Shown here: positions 50,363 through 62,014 of the stretch, in pieces
Layout: the number at the start of each line of letters is the position of its first letter
Position numbering within the stretch: position 1 is the first letter of the stretch
Source: Quatrionicoccus australiensis
Lineage (GTDB): Bacteria; Pseudomonadota; Gammaproteobacteria; Burkholderiales; Rhodocyclaceae
NCBI RefSeq assembly: GCF_020510425.1
Contig: NZ_JAHBAH010000001.1
Location: forward strand, 4,011,001 to 4,075,000
Length of the DNA stretch: 64,000 nt
Reading direction: 5' to 3'
Notes under the pieces: generated by a model
Seen by the model: only the letters and a program-made list of their open reading frames with translations
What the model was told of the DNA's origin: nothing
Databases searched by the model: none
Position numbers and translations under genes: made by a program

Positions 50363-53300
50363 TGATCGTTCTTCCTGTTGTGGGGTGGCAACAATCGGCC
50401 GGGAATGATGATTTCTACCGCATGTTCCAGGCCGTCATCAAGCAGCTTGATCAAATGACCTGCGTTAATGCTGCCGTCGACGCGGATGCCGGCCGGGTCG
50501 CCCGAATCCGTTTGTTGCACGGCAATCCGGTAAGGGGTTCGTCCATAACGGTAGGTGAGGCTGAACGCCTTCCAGTCGGCCGGCAGGCAGGGTTTGAATG
50601 CCATTTGCCCGGCTTCGACGCGCAGACCGAGCAGGGATTCGAGAATCAGCCGGTACAGCCAGCCGGCCGAACCGGTGTACCAGGTCCAGCCGCCGCGCCC
50701 CTGGTGCGGCGCCATGGCATAGACGTCGGCAGCGACGACATAGGGTTCGACCTTGTAGGTCTCGATTGCTGCCGGCGAATCGGCATGGCGGATGGGGTTG
50801 ATCATGTCGAAGAGTGCCCAGGCGAGCCGGCTGTCGCCCAGTTCAGCAAAGGCCATCGTCGCCCAGATCGCCGCCTGCGTGTATTGGCCGCCGTTTTCGC
50901 GGACGCCGGGCACGTAGCCGCGGATATAGCCGGGGTTGAGCGGCGAGCTGTCGAAAGGCGGATCGAGCAACTGGATCAGGCGGTGCTCGCGGCGCACCAG
51001 GTGTTGGTCGAGCGCTGCCATCGCCTGCCGCGCGTGTGCAGCATCGGCGACGCCGGAGAGCACGGCCCAACTCTGCGCGATCGAATCGATGCGGCATTCC
51101 GGGTTGGCGGCGCTGCCGAGCGGCGTGCCGTCGTCGAAATAGGCACGCCGGTACCACTCGCCATCCCAGCCGTGCAGTTCGAGATGGCGCTTCAACTGTT
51201 CGGCTTCGGCGTGGCAGCGTTCGGCGAAAACGCCGTCACCTTGCCGGATCGCCAGGTCGCTGAACTGGCTCAGGGTATCGTGCAGGAAGAAGCCGAGCCA
51301 GATGCTCTCGCCCTTGCCCTGGGCGCCGACCAGGTTCATGCCGTCGTTCCAGTCGCCCGAGCCGATCAGCGGCAGGCCGTGCCAGCCGAAGCGCAAGGCA
51401 TGCTGGATGGCGCGCACGCAATGCTGGTAGAGGCTGGCGGCGCTGGCCGAGCGGGCCGGCAGGTCGTAATAGGAGTCGTCTTCGGCGTTGACCGGTCGAC
51501 CTTCCAGAAAGGCAATATTCTCGTCGAGCACGGCATGGTCGCCGCTCAGCCGGATATAGCGGCAGACCGCCTGCGGCAGCCAGAGCAGATCATCCGAGCA
51601 ATGCGTGCGGACGCCGCGCCCGGCCGGCGGATGCCACCAGTGCTGCACGTCGCCCTCGGCAAACTGGCGGGCCGCGCTGCGCAGCAGATGCTCGCGCAAC
51701 AGGGCCGGTTCGGCATGGACCACGGCCATGCTGTCCTGCAACTGGTCGCGAAAGCCGAAAGCGCCGCCCGACTGGTAATAGCCGCTGCGCGCCCAGAGGC
51801 GGCAGGCGATGGTCTGGTAGAGCAGCCAGCCGTTGGCGAGCAGGTTGAGCGCCGGATCGGGCGTGTCGACCTGAACGGCGCCCAGCGTGTGGGTCCAGTA
51901 GGTGCTGACGGCAGCCAGCGAGGCCTGGGCCGCGCCCGTTCCCTGCTGTCGGTGGGCGAGTTCGCCGGCATCGGTGCCGCGCCGGCCGCGCGCGCCAAGG
52001 CGGAAAATGATTTCGCGTTCCTCGCCAGCGGCGAGATCGAAGGGCACCATCAACGCGGCGCAGGGGTCGAGCCCGGCGCCGACCGTATTCGACAGGCGCA
52101 GGCGTCCGAGCGCCGCCGGCCTGGCCAGGCTGCCGTTGCGCCCGATGAATTCGCGGCGGTCGCCGCAGACACTGGCCAGCCGGGTCGCGGCATCGGCATC
52201 GAAGAAGGCGATGCGGTCGCCGAACTCGGCGCTGTACGGGTTGTGGGCACAGATCGCGCCACTCGCCGGGTCGATTTCGGTGATCACGTGCATGGCCGAT
52301 TTGGGACGCAGGTCGCCGAGCACCCATTCGACGTAACCGGTTGCCGAGAGCCGGCGCCAGTGGCCGGAGTCGTTGCGGATTTTGAGCACCGAAAACTTCA
52401 GCGCAGCCTGCGCATCGACGTGGATGCTGAGTTCGGAGTGGATGCCGTCCTCGCTATGCGTAAACACGCTGTAGCCGAAGCCGTGCCGGGTGACGTAAGG
52501 GCCTGTGCCGGCGCAGGGCAGCGGCGTCGGCGACCAGAAATGGCCGCTTTCCTCATCGCGCAGGTAGATCGCTTCGCCGCCCGGATCGCTGACCGGGTCG
52601 TTGTGCCAGGGCGTGAAGCGGAATTCGTGGGCGTTTTCGCTCCAAGTGTAGGCGCTGCCGCTCTCCGAAATGACCGTGCCGAAATGCGCATTGGCGATGA
52701 CGTTGGACCATGGTGCCGGCGTCGCCCGCTGGCTGGTGATGACATATTCGCGACCATCGGGCGCAAAGCCGCCGTAGCCGTTGAAAAACTGCAGATCGCC
52801 GGGCGTTGCCGGGCTGGCCGGTGGCGGCGCCGGGCGGTGGACGCGGCTCGCTACCAGGCGCGGCACATGCACCCGATGCAGAGCGTTCGGGCGGTTGATT
52901 TGCTCGGCCAGCGTGCCCAGGCTGTCGGCGATGATGACGCGGGCGACGGTCTGGAACAGGGTGCGGTCCTCGCGCGAAATCTGCTCGGCAACGCGCACGA
53001 AAATGCCGCCCGGCCGGTCGGTCAGGTTGGCTTCGACGCCGGCGGCGATCAGGCCGAGGATCTGTTCCTGCAGGACCTGGCGATAGCCGGCGTGGTCCTC
53101 GTTCCAGATCACCAGATCGACGGCCAGGCCCTTGAGGCGCCAGTAGGCATGCGCCTGGACGAGCTGGCGGACGAGTTCGATGTTGTCCGGGCTGCCTATC
53201 TGCAGCAGCACGATTGGCAGGTCGCCGGAAATGGCATAGCCCCACAGCCCGGACTGGCCGCGCCGGTTACCGCCCAGGGTGGCAATATCGGCACGCAGCG

Positions 53301-56300
53301 CCGGGTTGGCGTGGATGATCGAGCCGGCGAGGTGGTTGAAGAGTTGCGCGTCGGACTCGCTGGCGTTGATCTGCTGCAGGTTGACCCAGCTATGCGTCCA
53401 GGCGAGGTCGAAGACGCGGTCGGCGAGATGCCGGTCACGGTACTTGCCGACCAGGCGCAGTGCCGCATCGCGCGTTTCGCCGACGCCGTAGACCAGGTCG
53501 ACGGTTACCGTCTGTTCCGGCGCCAGCGTGATCCGGGTGCGGATGGCGAGCATCGGGTCGAGCACCGAACCGGCGCTGCCGGACAGGGCTTCGCACATTG
53601 CGGCTGGGTTCGCCAGGTCGCGGGTGCGGCCGATGAAGCGGGCGCGGTCGGTTTCGTAACTGGCGGCACTGGCCTCGGCGCCATGCACGGCGAGCAGGTG
53701 GAACAGGGTCGGCACGGCCTCGTCGACGGCACGCGGCCGGCGGGTGCACAGGATGGCCTGGCGGTCGGCGACGATCTCCGTCTGCACGAAGAGATTGCTG
53801 AAGGCCGGATGCAGCGCATCGGCGGCCGGGCTGTTGAGCACGACTTCGGCGTAGCTGGTGATCTCGATGATGCGACGGTTCGTGGAACGATTGGTGATGC
53901 GCAGGCGGCGCAGTTCTATGTCGTCCTCGGGCGAAACGACGATCTCGGTATGCGTCTCGTAGTCGTGGTCGCGCCGGCGGAATTCGGCGCGCGCCTCGGA
54001 GAAGATCGCCTCGTAGCTGTCGGCGCGCGTCCGGGTCGGCTGGTGCGCCGACGACCAGAACTCGCCGCTGGCGACGTCGCGCAGATAAGTGAAATTGCCC
54101 CAGTGGTCGCGCGTGCCGTCCTCGCGCCAACGGGTCACGGCGAGATCCTTCCAGCGGCTGTAACCGCCGCCGGCATTGGTGACCATGACGTGATAACGCC
54201 CGTTCGACAGCAACTGCACTTCGGGAATCGGGGTATCGGCGCTGCTGATGACGCGCATCGGCATTTCCGGGCCGTTCGTCTCGCTGCGGCTTTCCGAAAG
54301 CTCCGGCGTATGCACGTGGAAACTGGTCGTGTTCGGCACGCGCTCCTGCAGCAGCAGGGCGGTGGCCTGGAACAGCGGATCGGAGGCAAAGCGCTTCTGC
54401 ATCGGCCGGTCGAGCAGCAGGTGGGCAAGGGCGAGCAGGCTCATGCCCTGGTGGTGCGCCATGAAGGAACGCACGATGGCACTGTCCTGGCCGCGCGGCA
54501 GACGGCCCGGTGTGTAGTCGATCGCTTCGTACATGCCGTAGCGGCCTTCGAGCCCGTCGGCGGCGAGACGTTGCAGGTTATGGCAGGCGGCTTCGGGCAG
54601 CACCATCAGGGCGAGGGCCGAGGCGTAGGGCGCGATGACCAGGTCGTCGGCCAGGCCGCGCTTCAGGCCGAGACCGGGCACGCCGAAGGCGCGGTACTGG
54701 TAGTTGAGGCGGGTGTCGACGGCGTTGTAGCCGGATTCGGACAGCCCCCAGGGCACGCCGCACTGCTTGCCGTAGGCGATCTGGCGGCGGACGGCGGCGA
54801 GGCAGGTCTGGTCGAGCAGGGTGTTCTCGTAGCTCGGCATGACCAGCAGCGGCATCAGGTATTCGAACATCGAGCCGCTCCACGAAAGCAGGATGGGCTC
54901 GCCGCCGGCGGTGGTGAGCAGGCGGCCGAGGGCGAACCAGCTTTCCTGCGGAATGGCGCCCTGGGCGATGGCAACGAAGCTCGACAGGCGCGATTCGGAG
55001 GCGAGCAGATCGTAATTGCCGGTATCGCAGCGACGCTGCTCGACGCTGTAGCCGACGCTGAGCAGGTGCTGCCCCTTGTCGTAGAGAAAATCGTAATCGA
55101 CGACAGCCATTTCGCCGGCCTGGCGGGCGAGGCTTTCGCAGCTCGCGATGCGCTCGCCGGCACGCCGGCTGACCAGGGCGAGCAGGCCGTGGAAGCCGGC
55201 GAGCCAGACTTTGACCTCGGCATTGTTGTCGGCTGCCGGATCGAGGGCCGGCAAGCGGCTGGCCTCCGTTGCCAGGTTGGCCAGTTCGCGCAGGGTGGGC
55301 AGCAATTTGAGGCCGCCGAGGCCGTCGACCGCCGGGCGCAGGCTGGCCGGCACCAGCGTGATCTGGTGCCAGGGCGCAAGGAAGTCGAGCTCGTTGAGGG
55401 CGTCGCCGCACTGGCGCAGCAGCGCAGCGGTCCACCATTCGGCGAGGGCATTTTTGTCGTCCAGGGCCGCGAACTGGGCGGCCAGCGTGTTTGCCGAATG
55501 GATCAGTTTTTCCAGCCAGTTGCGCGCCGCGCTGGTGCTCGGCGGGGACGCGTCGTCGGCCGATTCGACATCGGCGTGCAGGCGCGCGAGTTCGGACGGC
55601 GGATTGTCGCCGGCTGCCTCGATCAGGATAGCCAGAGTTTCGCCGAGCGCGGCAAAGCTGCGGACGCCGAGGATTTTCTGGTCGGCCAGCGCGAGCAGGC
55701 CGGGCTTGAGGGTGAGCAGGTGACCGGCCAGGTTGCCGCTGTCGACCGAGGAAACGTAGAGCGGCGATAGCGGTTGCAGGGTCTGCGTGTCGTACCAGTT
55801 GTAGAAATGCCCCTGGTGGCGAGCCAGCATCTGCATGCTGGCGAGCGCATTGGCGGTGCGTTCGAGCAACTGGCCGACCGATATGTAGCCGAAGTCGCAG
55901 GCGCTCAGGTTGCTGAGCAGGGCGAGCCCCATGTTGGTCGGCGAAGTGCGGTGGGCGAGCGCTGCGCTCGGTTGTTCCTGATAATTGTCAGGCGGCAGCC
56001 AATGCTCGTCGGCGGTGACGAAGGTTTCGAAGAAGGCCCAGGTCTTGCGCGCCAGACGATGCAGGAAAAAGCGCTGCGCCGCCGGCAGGCTGGCCGTTTG
56101 CCGTTGCAGCGGCCGGCTGATCCACCAGACGAGGGCGGGCGCACTCAGCCAGAGCAGCAGGACGGCGGCCGCCACCGGCAGCGCCGCCGGGCGCAGGGCG
56201 AGCAGCACGAGCGCGGCAGTCAGCGCGCCGGCCGGCGCCAGCCACATCGTCGCGAGCGTGCGCAGCAGGTCGCCGACGCTGCCCGGCTCGGGATGGCGGC

Positions 56301-59145
56301 TGTTGTCGTACTGACGCTGCACTTCGCCGGACGGATTCCATTCAAGCAGGCGGTGGCGGGTGAATACAACGCGGGCCGTGGTGCGGACAACGGCATCGAG
56401 ACTGAAAAACGCCTCGTAGGGCAGACAGGCCAGGCTGAAGGCGGCCTGCGCCAGGGCCAGGGCGGTCGACTGCAAAATACCGGCAAAATGCTGGCCGAAA
56501 CGCATCTCGGCCGGTTTCCGGAAAACCGCCAGGGCAGCGGTGAGCAGCGGCGGCAAAAAGACGATACCGGCGACGAACAGCGTCCACGCCAGCACTGAGG
56601 GCATGAGCAGCCAGCCGAGCAGGAACAGGGCGATCAGGGCGGCCGGGACCAGGCTGCGGCGCAGGTTGTCGAACAGTTTCCACTGCGCCAGCATGGACAG
56701 CGGGTTGCGCAGCCGGCTGCGGCCGAGGCCGGGGACGCGCCGCAATAGCCAGCTGGCGATCTGCCAGTCGCCGCGTATCCAGCGCCGGCGGCGGCTGACA
56801 TCGGCGCTGTAGCGCGCCGGGTAGTCTTCGTAGAGCTGCACGTCGCTGAGCAGGCCGGCGCGCGCGTAGCAGCCTTCAAGCAGGTCGTGGCTGAGGATGC
56901 GGTTTTCCGGGAAGCGGTCCTGCAGGGATAGCTCGAAGGCTTCGACGTCGTAGATGCCCTTGCCGATGAAGGAACCTTCGCCGAACAGGTCCTGGTAAAC
57001 GTCGGAAACGGCGCGCGTGTAAGGATCGACACCGGCTTCCGAGCCGCACAGCCGGGCGTAGCGCGAGCGATTGGTGCTGGGCAGGCTGACCGCCATGCGC
57101 GGCTGCAGGATGCCGTAGCCACCGACCACCATCTGCGTCGCCGGGTCGATCTGCGGCCGGTTGAGCGGATGCGCCATGGTCGCGGCAAATTCGCGGGCGG
57201 CATCGCGCGGCAGGCTGGTGTCGGTATCCAGGGTGATGACGTAGCGGACGTGCTGAAGCTGGGTCGTGTCGCCGACGATCAGCGCAAACGGCAGGCGGTT
57301 GCCGCAACGGATCAGGGTATTGAGATCGCCGAGCTTGCCGCGCTTGCGCTCGTAGCCCATCCAGATGCCTTCGCCGGCATTCCAGCGGCGCGGCCGGTGC
57401 AGGAGCAGGAAGGCATCGTTGCCGATGCTGTCGTATTTGCGGTTGAGTTCTTCGATGCGCCGCGCGGCAAGGGCGAGCAGTTCGGCATCGTCGGGCAGGG
57501 TTTCGCTCGCCGCATCGCGCAGGTCGGTGAGCAGGGCAAAGTGCAGGCAGGGATCGCGGTTGGCGAGAAAGCGCACTTCCAGTGCCTCGATCAGTTCCTC
57601 GACGCCGGACAGGCTGCCGAGCATGGTCGGCACGACGACCAGGCTGCGCGCTTCGGGCGCAATGCCGCGGCTGAAGTCGAGACGCGGCAGCGGGTGCGGC
57701 GCGACGAACAGGGTGGCCAGCCAGTTCACCAGCGTGATCGCCAGCTGGCTGCCACCAAGCAGGGCGGGTACGATGCTCAGCGCCAGCAGCCAGGCGGGTA
57801 CCTGATCGAAACTGGCCAGAGCGAGGAAACTGCCGGCCAACAGGGCACTGAGCAGCGCGATGGCGCCGAGATAGAACGACAGCGGGAAGCGGCGGCCGAG
57901 GCGGCGCAGCCTTTCACTGCCCGGCAGGCGGGTTTCGGCGGCCCGCTCGAGATCGGCCAGACCCTGATCGATCAGGTAGTAGCCGACGTGGCCGGCGCGG
58001 GCATCGGCCAGACCGCTCGCCAGATGGGCGAGCTGGATTGCCTTGCGGGCGACTTCGATTTCCGACAGCGGGCTGGCATGCGCCACCTTCTCGATGACGT
58101 GACGGTAGCGGTCGCGTGTCGCGAAATCCATGCGGCCGTAGCTGCCGTCCGGATCCTCGCGCAGCTTCTGGTCGACGGCACTCATCGTTTCGACGAACTC
58201 GCGCCAATCGACGGCGAGCAGGAAGCGCAGGCTGCCGATGCTGTTGCTGATCGATACCTGGTTGGCGGCCTGGCTCTGGGTTTCCGACTGGACCAGCTGT
58301 TCGATGGTCTGGCCGCATTCGGACAGGCGCTGCTCGATCCAGGTCAGCGGCAGCGCGAGCGCCGAGCTGTGCCCCTGCAGGCGGCGCGCCAGTTCGGCGA
58401 CGAAGGCATCGACCAGCGGCGGATTCGAGCGCGCCATGTCGGCGATGACCAGGATCAGGCTTTTCGGGTCGGATTCGGCGACCTCGACCATCTGGTCGGC
58501 CCAGCCATCGGCCTGGTTGCGGTCGAGCATGCCGGCCGCAACCCGGGTGGCAACGCGGCGCAGGTTCTCGATCAGCGCCAGGCGCAGCATGATCGGAATC
58601 GCCCACAGTTCGCCGAGCTTGAGATCGGCCAGCTTCTGGTAGGCGGCAACGAAGCGGTTCAGGCTTTCCGGATCGACGCGGCCGTCGCCGTGCGCAATGG
58701 CTTCGAGGGCGATGTCGTAGACGCGCGGCAGGCCGGCCGACGGGCCGTTGGCGAGCAGGGGCAGCTCGCGGCTGTAGCCCTTGGGGAAGTGGCGGCGGGC
58801 GGTACGGATCTGTTCTTCGATCAGGTAAAAATTGTCGAGCATCCACTCGCCGGCCGGCGTGATGCGGTGTTCCTTTTTCAGCGCCGTGCGCAGCAGGTTG
58901 TAGGCGGCGAGCAGCACGTTCTCGTTATCGGCGAGGCGGGCCAGCAGCTGGTCGGGACCGGCGCCGGCGGCCAGCTTGTGGGCGGTGGCCAACGTCCGGC
59001 CGTGGCGTTCCATCTGGTCGGCGCCGAACAGCTCGGCGCGCAGGGGCGGCTCGGCGGCAGCATATTTGCCGCGGCTCGGCCAGTGGCGCAGCGTGTTGCT
59101 CAGTTCATGCAGGGTCGTCGTGACCGCCTCAAATGCGTGTTTCAA
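50359..59145 (-). CDS. Giant cyclic beta-1,2-glucan synthase-like protein (NdvB/ChvB family; GT84 and GH94-type domains)
   Basis: About 2928 aa. I place the start at a TTG (59145) with GGAG 8 bp upstream, not at the in-frame ATG 59199, which lacks a ribosome-binding site. Order: N-terminal helical region (1-400), TM helices (about 420-500), GT84 glycosyltransferase with [10 protein letters not shown] and [16 protein letters not shown], more TM helices (about 870-1050), a glucoamylase-like region, and two carbohydrate-binding/phosphorylase-like halves ending in a GH94 domain with [13 protein letters not shown], the motif of the phosphorylase catalytic Asp. Homologues make periplasmic cyclic glucans for osmoadaptation or act as bacterial phosphorylases. 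Here it heads an operon with tal and xfp, which may mean glucan turnover feeds sugar phosphates into the phosphoketolase route. Confidence 0.88.
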   Translation of the reverse strand: MKHAFEAVTTTLHELSNTLRHWPSRGKYAAAEPPLRAELFGADQMERHGRTLATAHKLAAGAGPDQLLARLADNENVLLAAYNLLRTALKKEHRITPAGEWMLDNFYLIEEQIRTARRHFPKGYSRELPLLANGPSAGLPRVYDIALEAIAHGDGRVDPESLNRFVAAYQKLADLKLGELWAIPIMLRLALIENLRRVATRVAAGMLDRNQADGWADQMVEVAESDPKSLILVIADMARSNPPLVDAFVAELARRLQGHSSALALPLTWIEQRLSECGQTIEQLVQSETQSQAANQVSISNSIGSLRFLLAVDWREFVETMSAVDQKLREDPDGSYGRMDFATRDRYRHVIEKVAHASPLSEIEVARKAIQLAHLASGLADARAGHVGYYLIDQGLADLERAAETRLPGSERLRRLGRRFPLSFYLGAIALLSALLAGSFLALASFDQVPAWLLALSIVPALLGGSQLAITLVNWLATLFVAPHPLPRLDFSRGIAPEARSLVVVPTMLGSLSGVEELIEALEVRFLANRDPCLHFALLTDLRDAASETLPDDAELLALAARRIEELNRKYDSIGNDAFLLLHRPRRWNAGEGIWMGYERKRGKLGDLNTLIRCGNRLPFALIVGDTTQLQHVRYVITLDTDTSLPRDAAREFAATMAHPLNRPQIDPATQMVVGGYGILQPRMAVSLPSTNRSRYARLCGSEAGVDPYTRAVSDVYQDLFGEGSFIGKGIYDVEAFELSLQDRFPENRILSHDLLEGCYARAGLLSDVQLYEDYPARYSADVSRRRRWIRGDWQIASWLLRRVPGLGRSRLRNPLSMLAQWKLFDNLRRSLVPAALIALFLLGWLLMPSVLAWTLFVAGIVFLPPLLTAALAVFRKPAEMRFGQHFAGILQSTALALAQAAFSLACLPYEAFFSLDAVVRTTARVVFTRHRLLEWNPSGEVQRQYDNSRHPEPGSVGDLLRTLATMWLAPAGALTAALVLLALRPAALPVAAAVLLLWLSAPALVWWISRPLQRQTASLPAAQRFFLHRLARKTWAFFETFVTADEHWLPPDNYQEQPSAALAHRTSPTNMGLALLSNLSACDFGYISVGQLLERTANALASMQMLARHQGHFYNWYDTQTLQPLSPLYVSSVDSGNLAGHLLTLKPGLLALADQKILGVRSFAALGETLAILIEAAGDNPPSELARLHADVESADDASPPSTSAARNWLEKLIHSANTLAAQFAALDDKNALAEWWTAALLRQCGDALNELDFLAPWHQITLVPASLRPAVDGLGGLKLLPTLRELANLATEASRLPALDPAADNNAEVKVWLAGFHGLLALVSRRAGERIASCESLARQAGEMAVVDYDFLYDKGQHLLSVGYSVEQRRCDTGNYDLLASESRLSSFVAIAQGAIPQESWFALGRLLTTAGGEPILLSWSGSMFEYLMPLLVMPSYENTLLDQTCLAAVRRQIAYGKQCGVPWGLSESGYNAVDTRLNYQYRAFGVPGLGLKRGLADDLVIAPYASALALMVLPEAACHNLQRLAADGLEGRYGMYEAIDYTPGRLPRGQDSAIVRSFMAHHQGMSLLALAHLLLDRPMQKRFASDPLFQATALLLQERVPNTTSFHVHTPELSESRSETNGPEMPMRVISSADTPIPEVQLLSNGRYHVMVTNAGGGYSRWKDLAVTRWREDGTRDHWGNFTYLRDVASGEFWSSAHQPTRTRADSYEAIFSEARAEFRRRDHDYETHTEIVVSPEDDIELRRLRITNRSTNRRIIEITSYAEVVLNSPAADALHPAFSNLFVQTEIVADRQAILCTRRPRAVDEAVPTLFHLLAVHGAEASAASYETDRARFIGRTRDLANPAAMCEALSGSAGSVLDPMLAIRTRITLAPEQTVTVDLVYGVGETRDAALRLVGKYRDRHLADRVFDLAWTHSWVNLQQINASESDAQLFNHLAGSIIHANPALRADIATLGGNRRGQSGLWGYAISGDLPIVLLQIGSPDNIELVRQLVQAHAYWRLKGLAVDLVIWNEDHAGYRQVLQEQILGLIAAGVEANLTDRPGGIFVRVAEQISREDRTLFQTVARVIIADSLGTLAEQINRPNALHRVHVPRLVASRVHRPAPPPASPATPGDLQFFNGYGGFAPDGREYVITSQRATPAPWSNVIANAHFGTVISESGSAYTWSENAHEFRFTPWHNDPVSDPGGEAIYLRDEESGHFWSPTPLPCAGTGPYVTRHGFGYSVFTHSEDGIHSELSIHVDAQAALKFSVLKIRNDSGHWRRLSATGYVEWVLGDLRPKSAMHVITEIDPASGAICAHNPYSAEFGDRIAFFDADAATRLASVCGDRREFIGRNGSLARPAALGRLRLSNTVGAGLDPCAALMVPFDLAAGEEREIIFRLGARGRRGTDAGELAHRQQGTGAAQASLAAVSTYWTHTLGAVQVDTPDPALNLLANGWLLYQTIACRLWARSGYYQSGGAFGFRDQLQDSMAVVHAEPALLREHLLRSAARQFAEGDVQHWWHPPAGRGVRTHCSDDLLWLPQAVCRYIRLSGDHAVLDENIAFLEGRPVNAEDDSYYDLPARSASAASLYQHCVRAIQHALRFGWHGLPLIGSGDWNDGMNLVGAQGKGESIWLGFFLHDTLSQFSDLAIRQGDGVFAERCHAEAEQLKRHLELHGWDGEWYRRAYFDDGTPLGSAANPECRIDSIAQSWAVLSGVADAAHARQAMAALDQHLVRREHRLIQLLDPPFDSSPLNPGYIRGYVPGVRENGGQYTQAAIWATMAFAELGDSRLAWALFDMINPIRHADSPAAIETYKVEPYVVAADVYAMAPHQGRGGWTWYTGSAGWLYRLILESLLGLRVEAGQMAFKPCLPADWKAFSLTYRYGRTPYRIAVQQTDSGDPAGIRVDGSINAGHLIKLLDDGLEHAVEIIIPGRLLPPHNRKNDQ

Positions 59146-59268
59146 TTTTGCTTCTCCTGGTCCGGGGCGCAGCCGCCAGCTGCCGTTGGGGCGGGGCAAA
59201 TCCGGGCAAGGCCGGTGCTGATTGGCTCAAGGACGAAATGCAGCTTAGGCGCGATGGCGCGCCGCGTA

Positions 59269-59284
59269 TGTGTGCTATCGCACA
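59269..59284. promoter_or_regulatory. Crp-style palindrome in the glucan synthase / CheBR divergent region
   Basis: TGTGTGCTATCGCACA (13 of 14 consensus positions), followed by GAGTTG exactly as in the cbpA copy at 5470. It lies 124 bp before the glucan synthase start and 142 bp before the CheBR start, so it could control either side. The 280-bp gap also holds a SalI-core repeat; nothing else was recognised. Confidence 0.55.
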
Positions 59285-59314
59285 GAGTTGGCGCGGCAAA
59301 ATGGCCAGGATGTA

Positions 59315-59326
59315 GCGGTCGACCGC
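59315..59326. repeat. SalI-core palindromic repeat copy
   Basis: GCGGTCGACCGC, perfect dyad, followed by CGAAAATTCAGGAAAATGCC, 31 bp downstream of the Crp-style site. Confidence 0.6.
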
Positions 59327-59425
59327 CGAAAATTCAGGAAAATGCCCGGTCGCTGGCGAATGGTCGGGTCTCTGCGGCCGATTCAGAGTAAGGTGCGGCA
59401 TCAACAGGCGAGACCGGGAATACGC

Positions 59426-62014
59426 ATGAACAAAGCAGTCAGGTCGTCGCCCGTCACCGCGACCACCTTCATCTCACCGGCAGTTGCCTCGGCGCAGCCC
59501 GGCAGTGAATTTCCCATCGTCGGTATCGGCTGCTCGGCCGGTGGTCTGGAGGCGCTCGAAGCCTTTCTCAGTCATGTGCCGGCGTCCTGCGGCATGGCTT
59601 TCGTCATCATCCAGCACCTTGATCCCACCCATAGCAGCGCGCTGGCCGAACTGCTGCAACGGGTGACGCCGATGCCGGTGGTCGAAGCCGGCGATCGCAT
59701 GGCGCTGCTGCCGGACTGCGTCTATGTGATTCCGCCCAACAAGGATCTGTCGCTGCTGCACGGCGTGCTCTATCTGATCGAGCCGGTCGAGCAGCGTGGC
59801 CTGCGCCTGCCGATCGATTTCTTCCTGCGCTCGCTGGCCGACGATTGCCGGGAAAAGGCGATCGGTGTCGTGCTTTCCGGTATGGGTTCGGACGGCATGC
59901 TCGGCCTCGGCGCAATCAAGGAAAAATCGGGTCTGACCCTGGTCCAGGAACCGCAGAGCGCCAAGGCCGACAGCATGCCGAAAAGCGCGATCCGGGCCGG
60001 CGTGGCCGATATCGTGGCGCCGCCCGAAAGCCTGCCGGGGCGCATCGTCAGCTATTTGCACCGGCAGCCTTTTGCCGAACTGCCGGCGCAGGTCGAAGCG
60101 CAGGCCGATCTGCAGAGCTCTCTCGACAAGATCATCATCCTGTTGCGGCATCGCAGCGGCAACGACTTTTCGCTGTACAAGACGAGCACGCTGTATCGCC
60201 GCATCGAACGGCGCACGGCCCTGCTGCAGATCGACGGCATTGCCGGCTATGTCGCCTACCTGCGCGAGAATCCGCAGGAGCTGGACCTGCTGTTCAAGGA
60301 ACTGCTGATCGGGGTCACCAATTTTTTCCGCGATCCCGCCCTCTGGGAGTTCCTTGGCACGACGGCCATTCCCGGTCTGCTCGCCGATTATCCGGATGGC
60401 CGGACGCTGCGTGCCTGGGTGCCGGCCTGTTCCAGCGGCGAAGAGGCCTATTCGCTGGCCATCCTGTTCAAGGAAGTGGTCAGGCGGCTGGTGCCGGAGC
60501 GCCATTTCTCGCTGCAGATCTACGCCACCGACCTCGATGTCGATGCGGTCGACAAGGCGCGGCGCGGCTTTTTCCCGCGCAACATCGCGGTCGACATCAT
60601 GCCCGATCGCCTGGCCCGCTATTTCACCGAGGAAGATGGCGGCTACCGCGTCAACAAGGACATCCGCGAGATGGTGGTGTTTGCGCCGCACAACATCATT
60701 TCCGACCCGCCGTTCACCAAGCTCGACCTGCTGTCCTGCCGCAACCTGCTGATCTATTTCGGCCCGGAGTTGCAGAAACGGCTGCTGCCGCAGTTTCACT
60801 ACGCACTGGCCCGCAACGGCATCCTGGTGCTGGGCAGTGCCGAGAGCGTCGGCGACTTCACCGACTGCTTCGCGCCCCTCGATGGCAAGGTGCGGGTCTT
60901 TCGCCGCGTCGAGCAGGTTTCGTCGCCGTCATGGTCCGGCATCTCGGCGGCGCCGCGCCCCGTCGCCAACTCGTCCGGCGAGCCCGGCCAGGCCGATTAC
61001 CGCGAAAGCGTCGAGTATCTGACCGACCAGCTGATCCAGCAGAGTTATGCACCGGCGGCGGTGCTGGTCAATGCCGACGGCGACATCCTGTACATCAGCG
61101 GGCGCACCGGCAAATACCTGGAGCCGGCCGCCGGCAAGGTCAATATCAACATTCACGCGATGGCGCGTGAAGGCTTGCGCGATGCACTGACCGGCGTCAT
61201 CCGCAACGCGCTGCGCCAGAGCGAGGCTATCGTCCTGAATGGCCTGGAGGTCGATAACGATGGCACGACGCAGATCGTCAATCTGACCGTGCAGGGTCTG
61301 GAAAAGCCGGATCTGCTGCGCAATCGTGTGCTGATCGTCTTCTCCGACGTCAAATCCGGTGCCGCCGGCCGCAAGCCGCGCAAAGGCCAGGCCTCGGAGC
61401 GCGAAACGACACTGCTGCAGGAACTCAACCAGACGCGCGAAGCCTTGCGCACGACGCAGGAAGAAATGCAGTCCTCGCTGGAAGAGGTCAAGTCGGCCAA
61501 TGAAGAACTGCAGGCAACCAACGAGGAACTGACCACCTCGAAGGAAGAGCTGCAGTCGATGAACGAAGAGTTGCAGACGGTCAATACCGAGCAGCAGACC
61601 CGGGTCGATGAAATGACCTGGGTCCAGAACGACATGACCAACCTGCTGAACAGCACCGAAATCGCGACCATCTTTCTCGACAACGAGATGAAGCTGCGCC
61701 GCTTCACGACGCATGCGACGCACCTTTTCAAGCTGATTCCCGGCGATGTCGGGCGCGCCTTGTCCGATATCGTTTCCGATCTCGATTACCCGCAATTGCG
61801 TGACGATGCGCTGGCCGTGCTCGATACGCTGATTTTCCGGGAAAAAACCGTCTCGACCGGTGACGGCCGTTGGTTTCGCGTACGCGTCATGCCTTACCGA
61901 ACGCATGAGAACATGATCAACGGAGTGGTCATCACCTTCATCGACATCACCGAGATAAAGCGCCTGGAAGGCGAGCTGAGAAAACTGAATCCGGGGGCTG
62001 ATCATGGTGCATGA
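59426..62014 (+). CDS. CheB-CheR-PAS fusion chemotaxis-type protein
   Basis: 862 aa. ATG at 59426 has GGGA upstream; earlier in-frame starts lie in the promoter region. Residues about 30-215 are CheB methylesterase without a receiver domain: Ser37 (GIGCSAGG), His64 (IQHLDP), Asp157 (GMGSDG). Residues about 240-500 are CheR methyltransferase (LLIGVTNFFRD, VPACSSGEEAYSLAI, IYATDLDVDAVDKA, SCRNLLIYF). Then a PAS-like segment, a long coiled coil rich in EELQATNEELTTSKEELQ, and a final PAS domain. Such fusions usually act with a histidine kinase in two-component phosphorelays, not in classical chemotaxis. It overlaps the hybrid kinase by 11 bp. Confidence 0.92.
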   Translation: MNKAVRSSPVTATTFISPAVASAQPGSEFPIVGIGCSAGGLEALEAFLSHVPASCGMAFVIIQHLDPTHSSALAELLQRVTPMPVVEAGDRMALLPDCVYVIPPNKDLSLLHGVLYLIEPVEQRGLRLPIDFFLRSLADDCREKAIGVVLSGMGSDGMLGLGAIKEKSGLTLVQEPQSAKADSMPKSAIRAGVADIVAPPESLPGRIVSYLHRQPFAELPAQVEAQADLQSSLDKIIILLRHRSGNDFSLYKTSTLYRRIERRTALLQIDGIAGYVAYLRENPQELDLLFKELLIGVTNFFRDPALWEFLGTTAIPGLLADYPDGRTLRAWVPACSSGEEAYSLAILFKEVVRRLVPERHFSLQIYATDLDVDAVDKARRGFFPRNIAVDIMPDRLARYFTEEDGGYRVNKDIREMVVFAPHNIISDPPFTKLDLLSCRNLLIYFGPELQKRLLPQFHYALARNGILVLGSAESVGDFTDCFAPLDGKVRVFRRVEQVSSPSWSGISAAPRPVANSSGEPGQADYRESVEYLTDQLIQQSYAPAAVLVNADGDILYISGRTGKYLEPAAGKVNINIHAMAREGLRDALTGVIRNALRQSEAIVLNGLEVDNDGTTQIVNLTVQGLEKPDLLRNRVLIVFSDVKSGAAGRKPRKGQASERETTLLQELNQTREALRTTQEEMQSSLEEVKSANEELQATNEELTTSKEELQSMNEELQTVNTEQQTRVDEMTWVQNDMTNLLNSTEIATIFLDNEMKLRRFTTHATHLFKLIPGDVGRALSDIVSDLDYPQLRDDALAVLDTLIFREKTVSTGDGRWFRVRVMPYRTHENMINGVVITFIDITEIKRLEGELRKLNPGADHGA

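Noticed and set aside
50362..55770. Very long open frame on the plus strand opposite the glucan synthase, with a similar one at 57169-59391
   Set aside because: High-GC codon bias leaves the complementary frame open. The translation is compositionally odd (rich in Ala, Gly, Val, Gln, Asp) and has no motif, while the minus strand has clear GT84/GH94 motifs.
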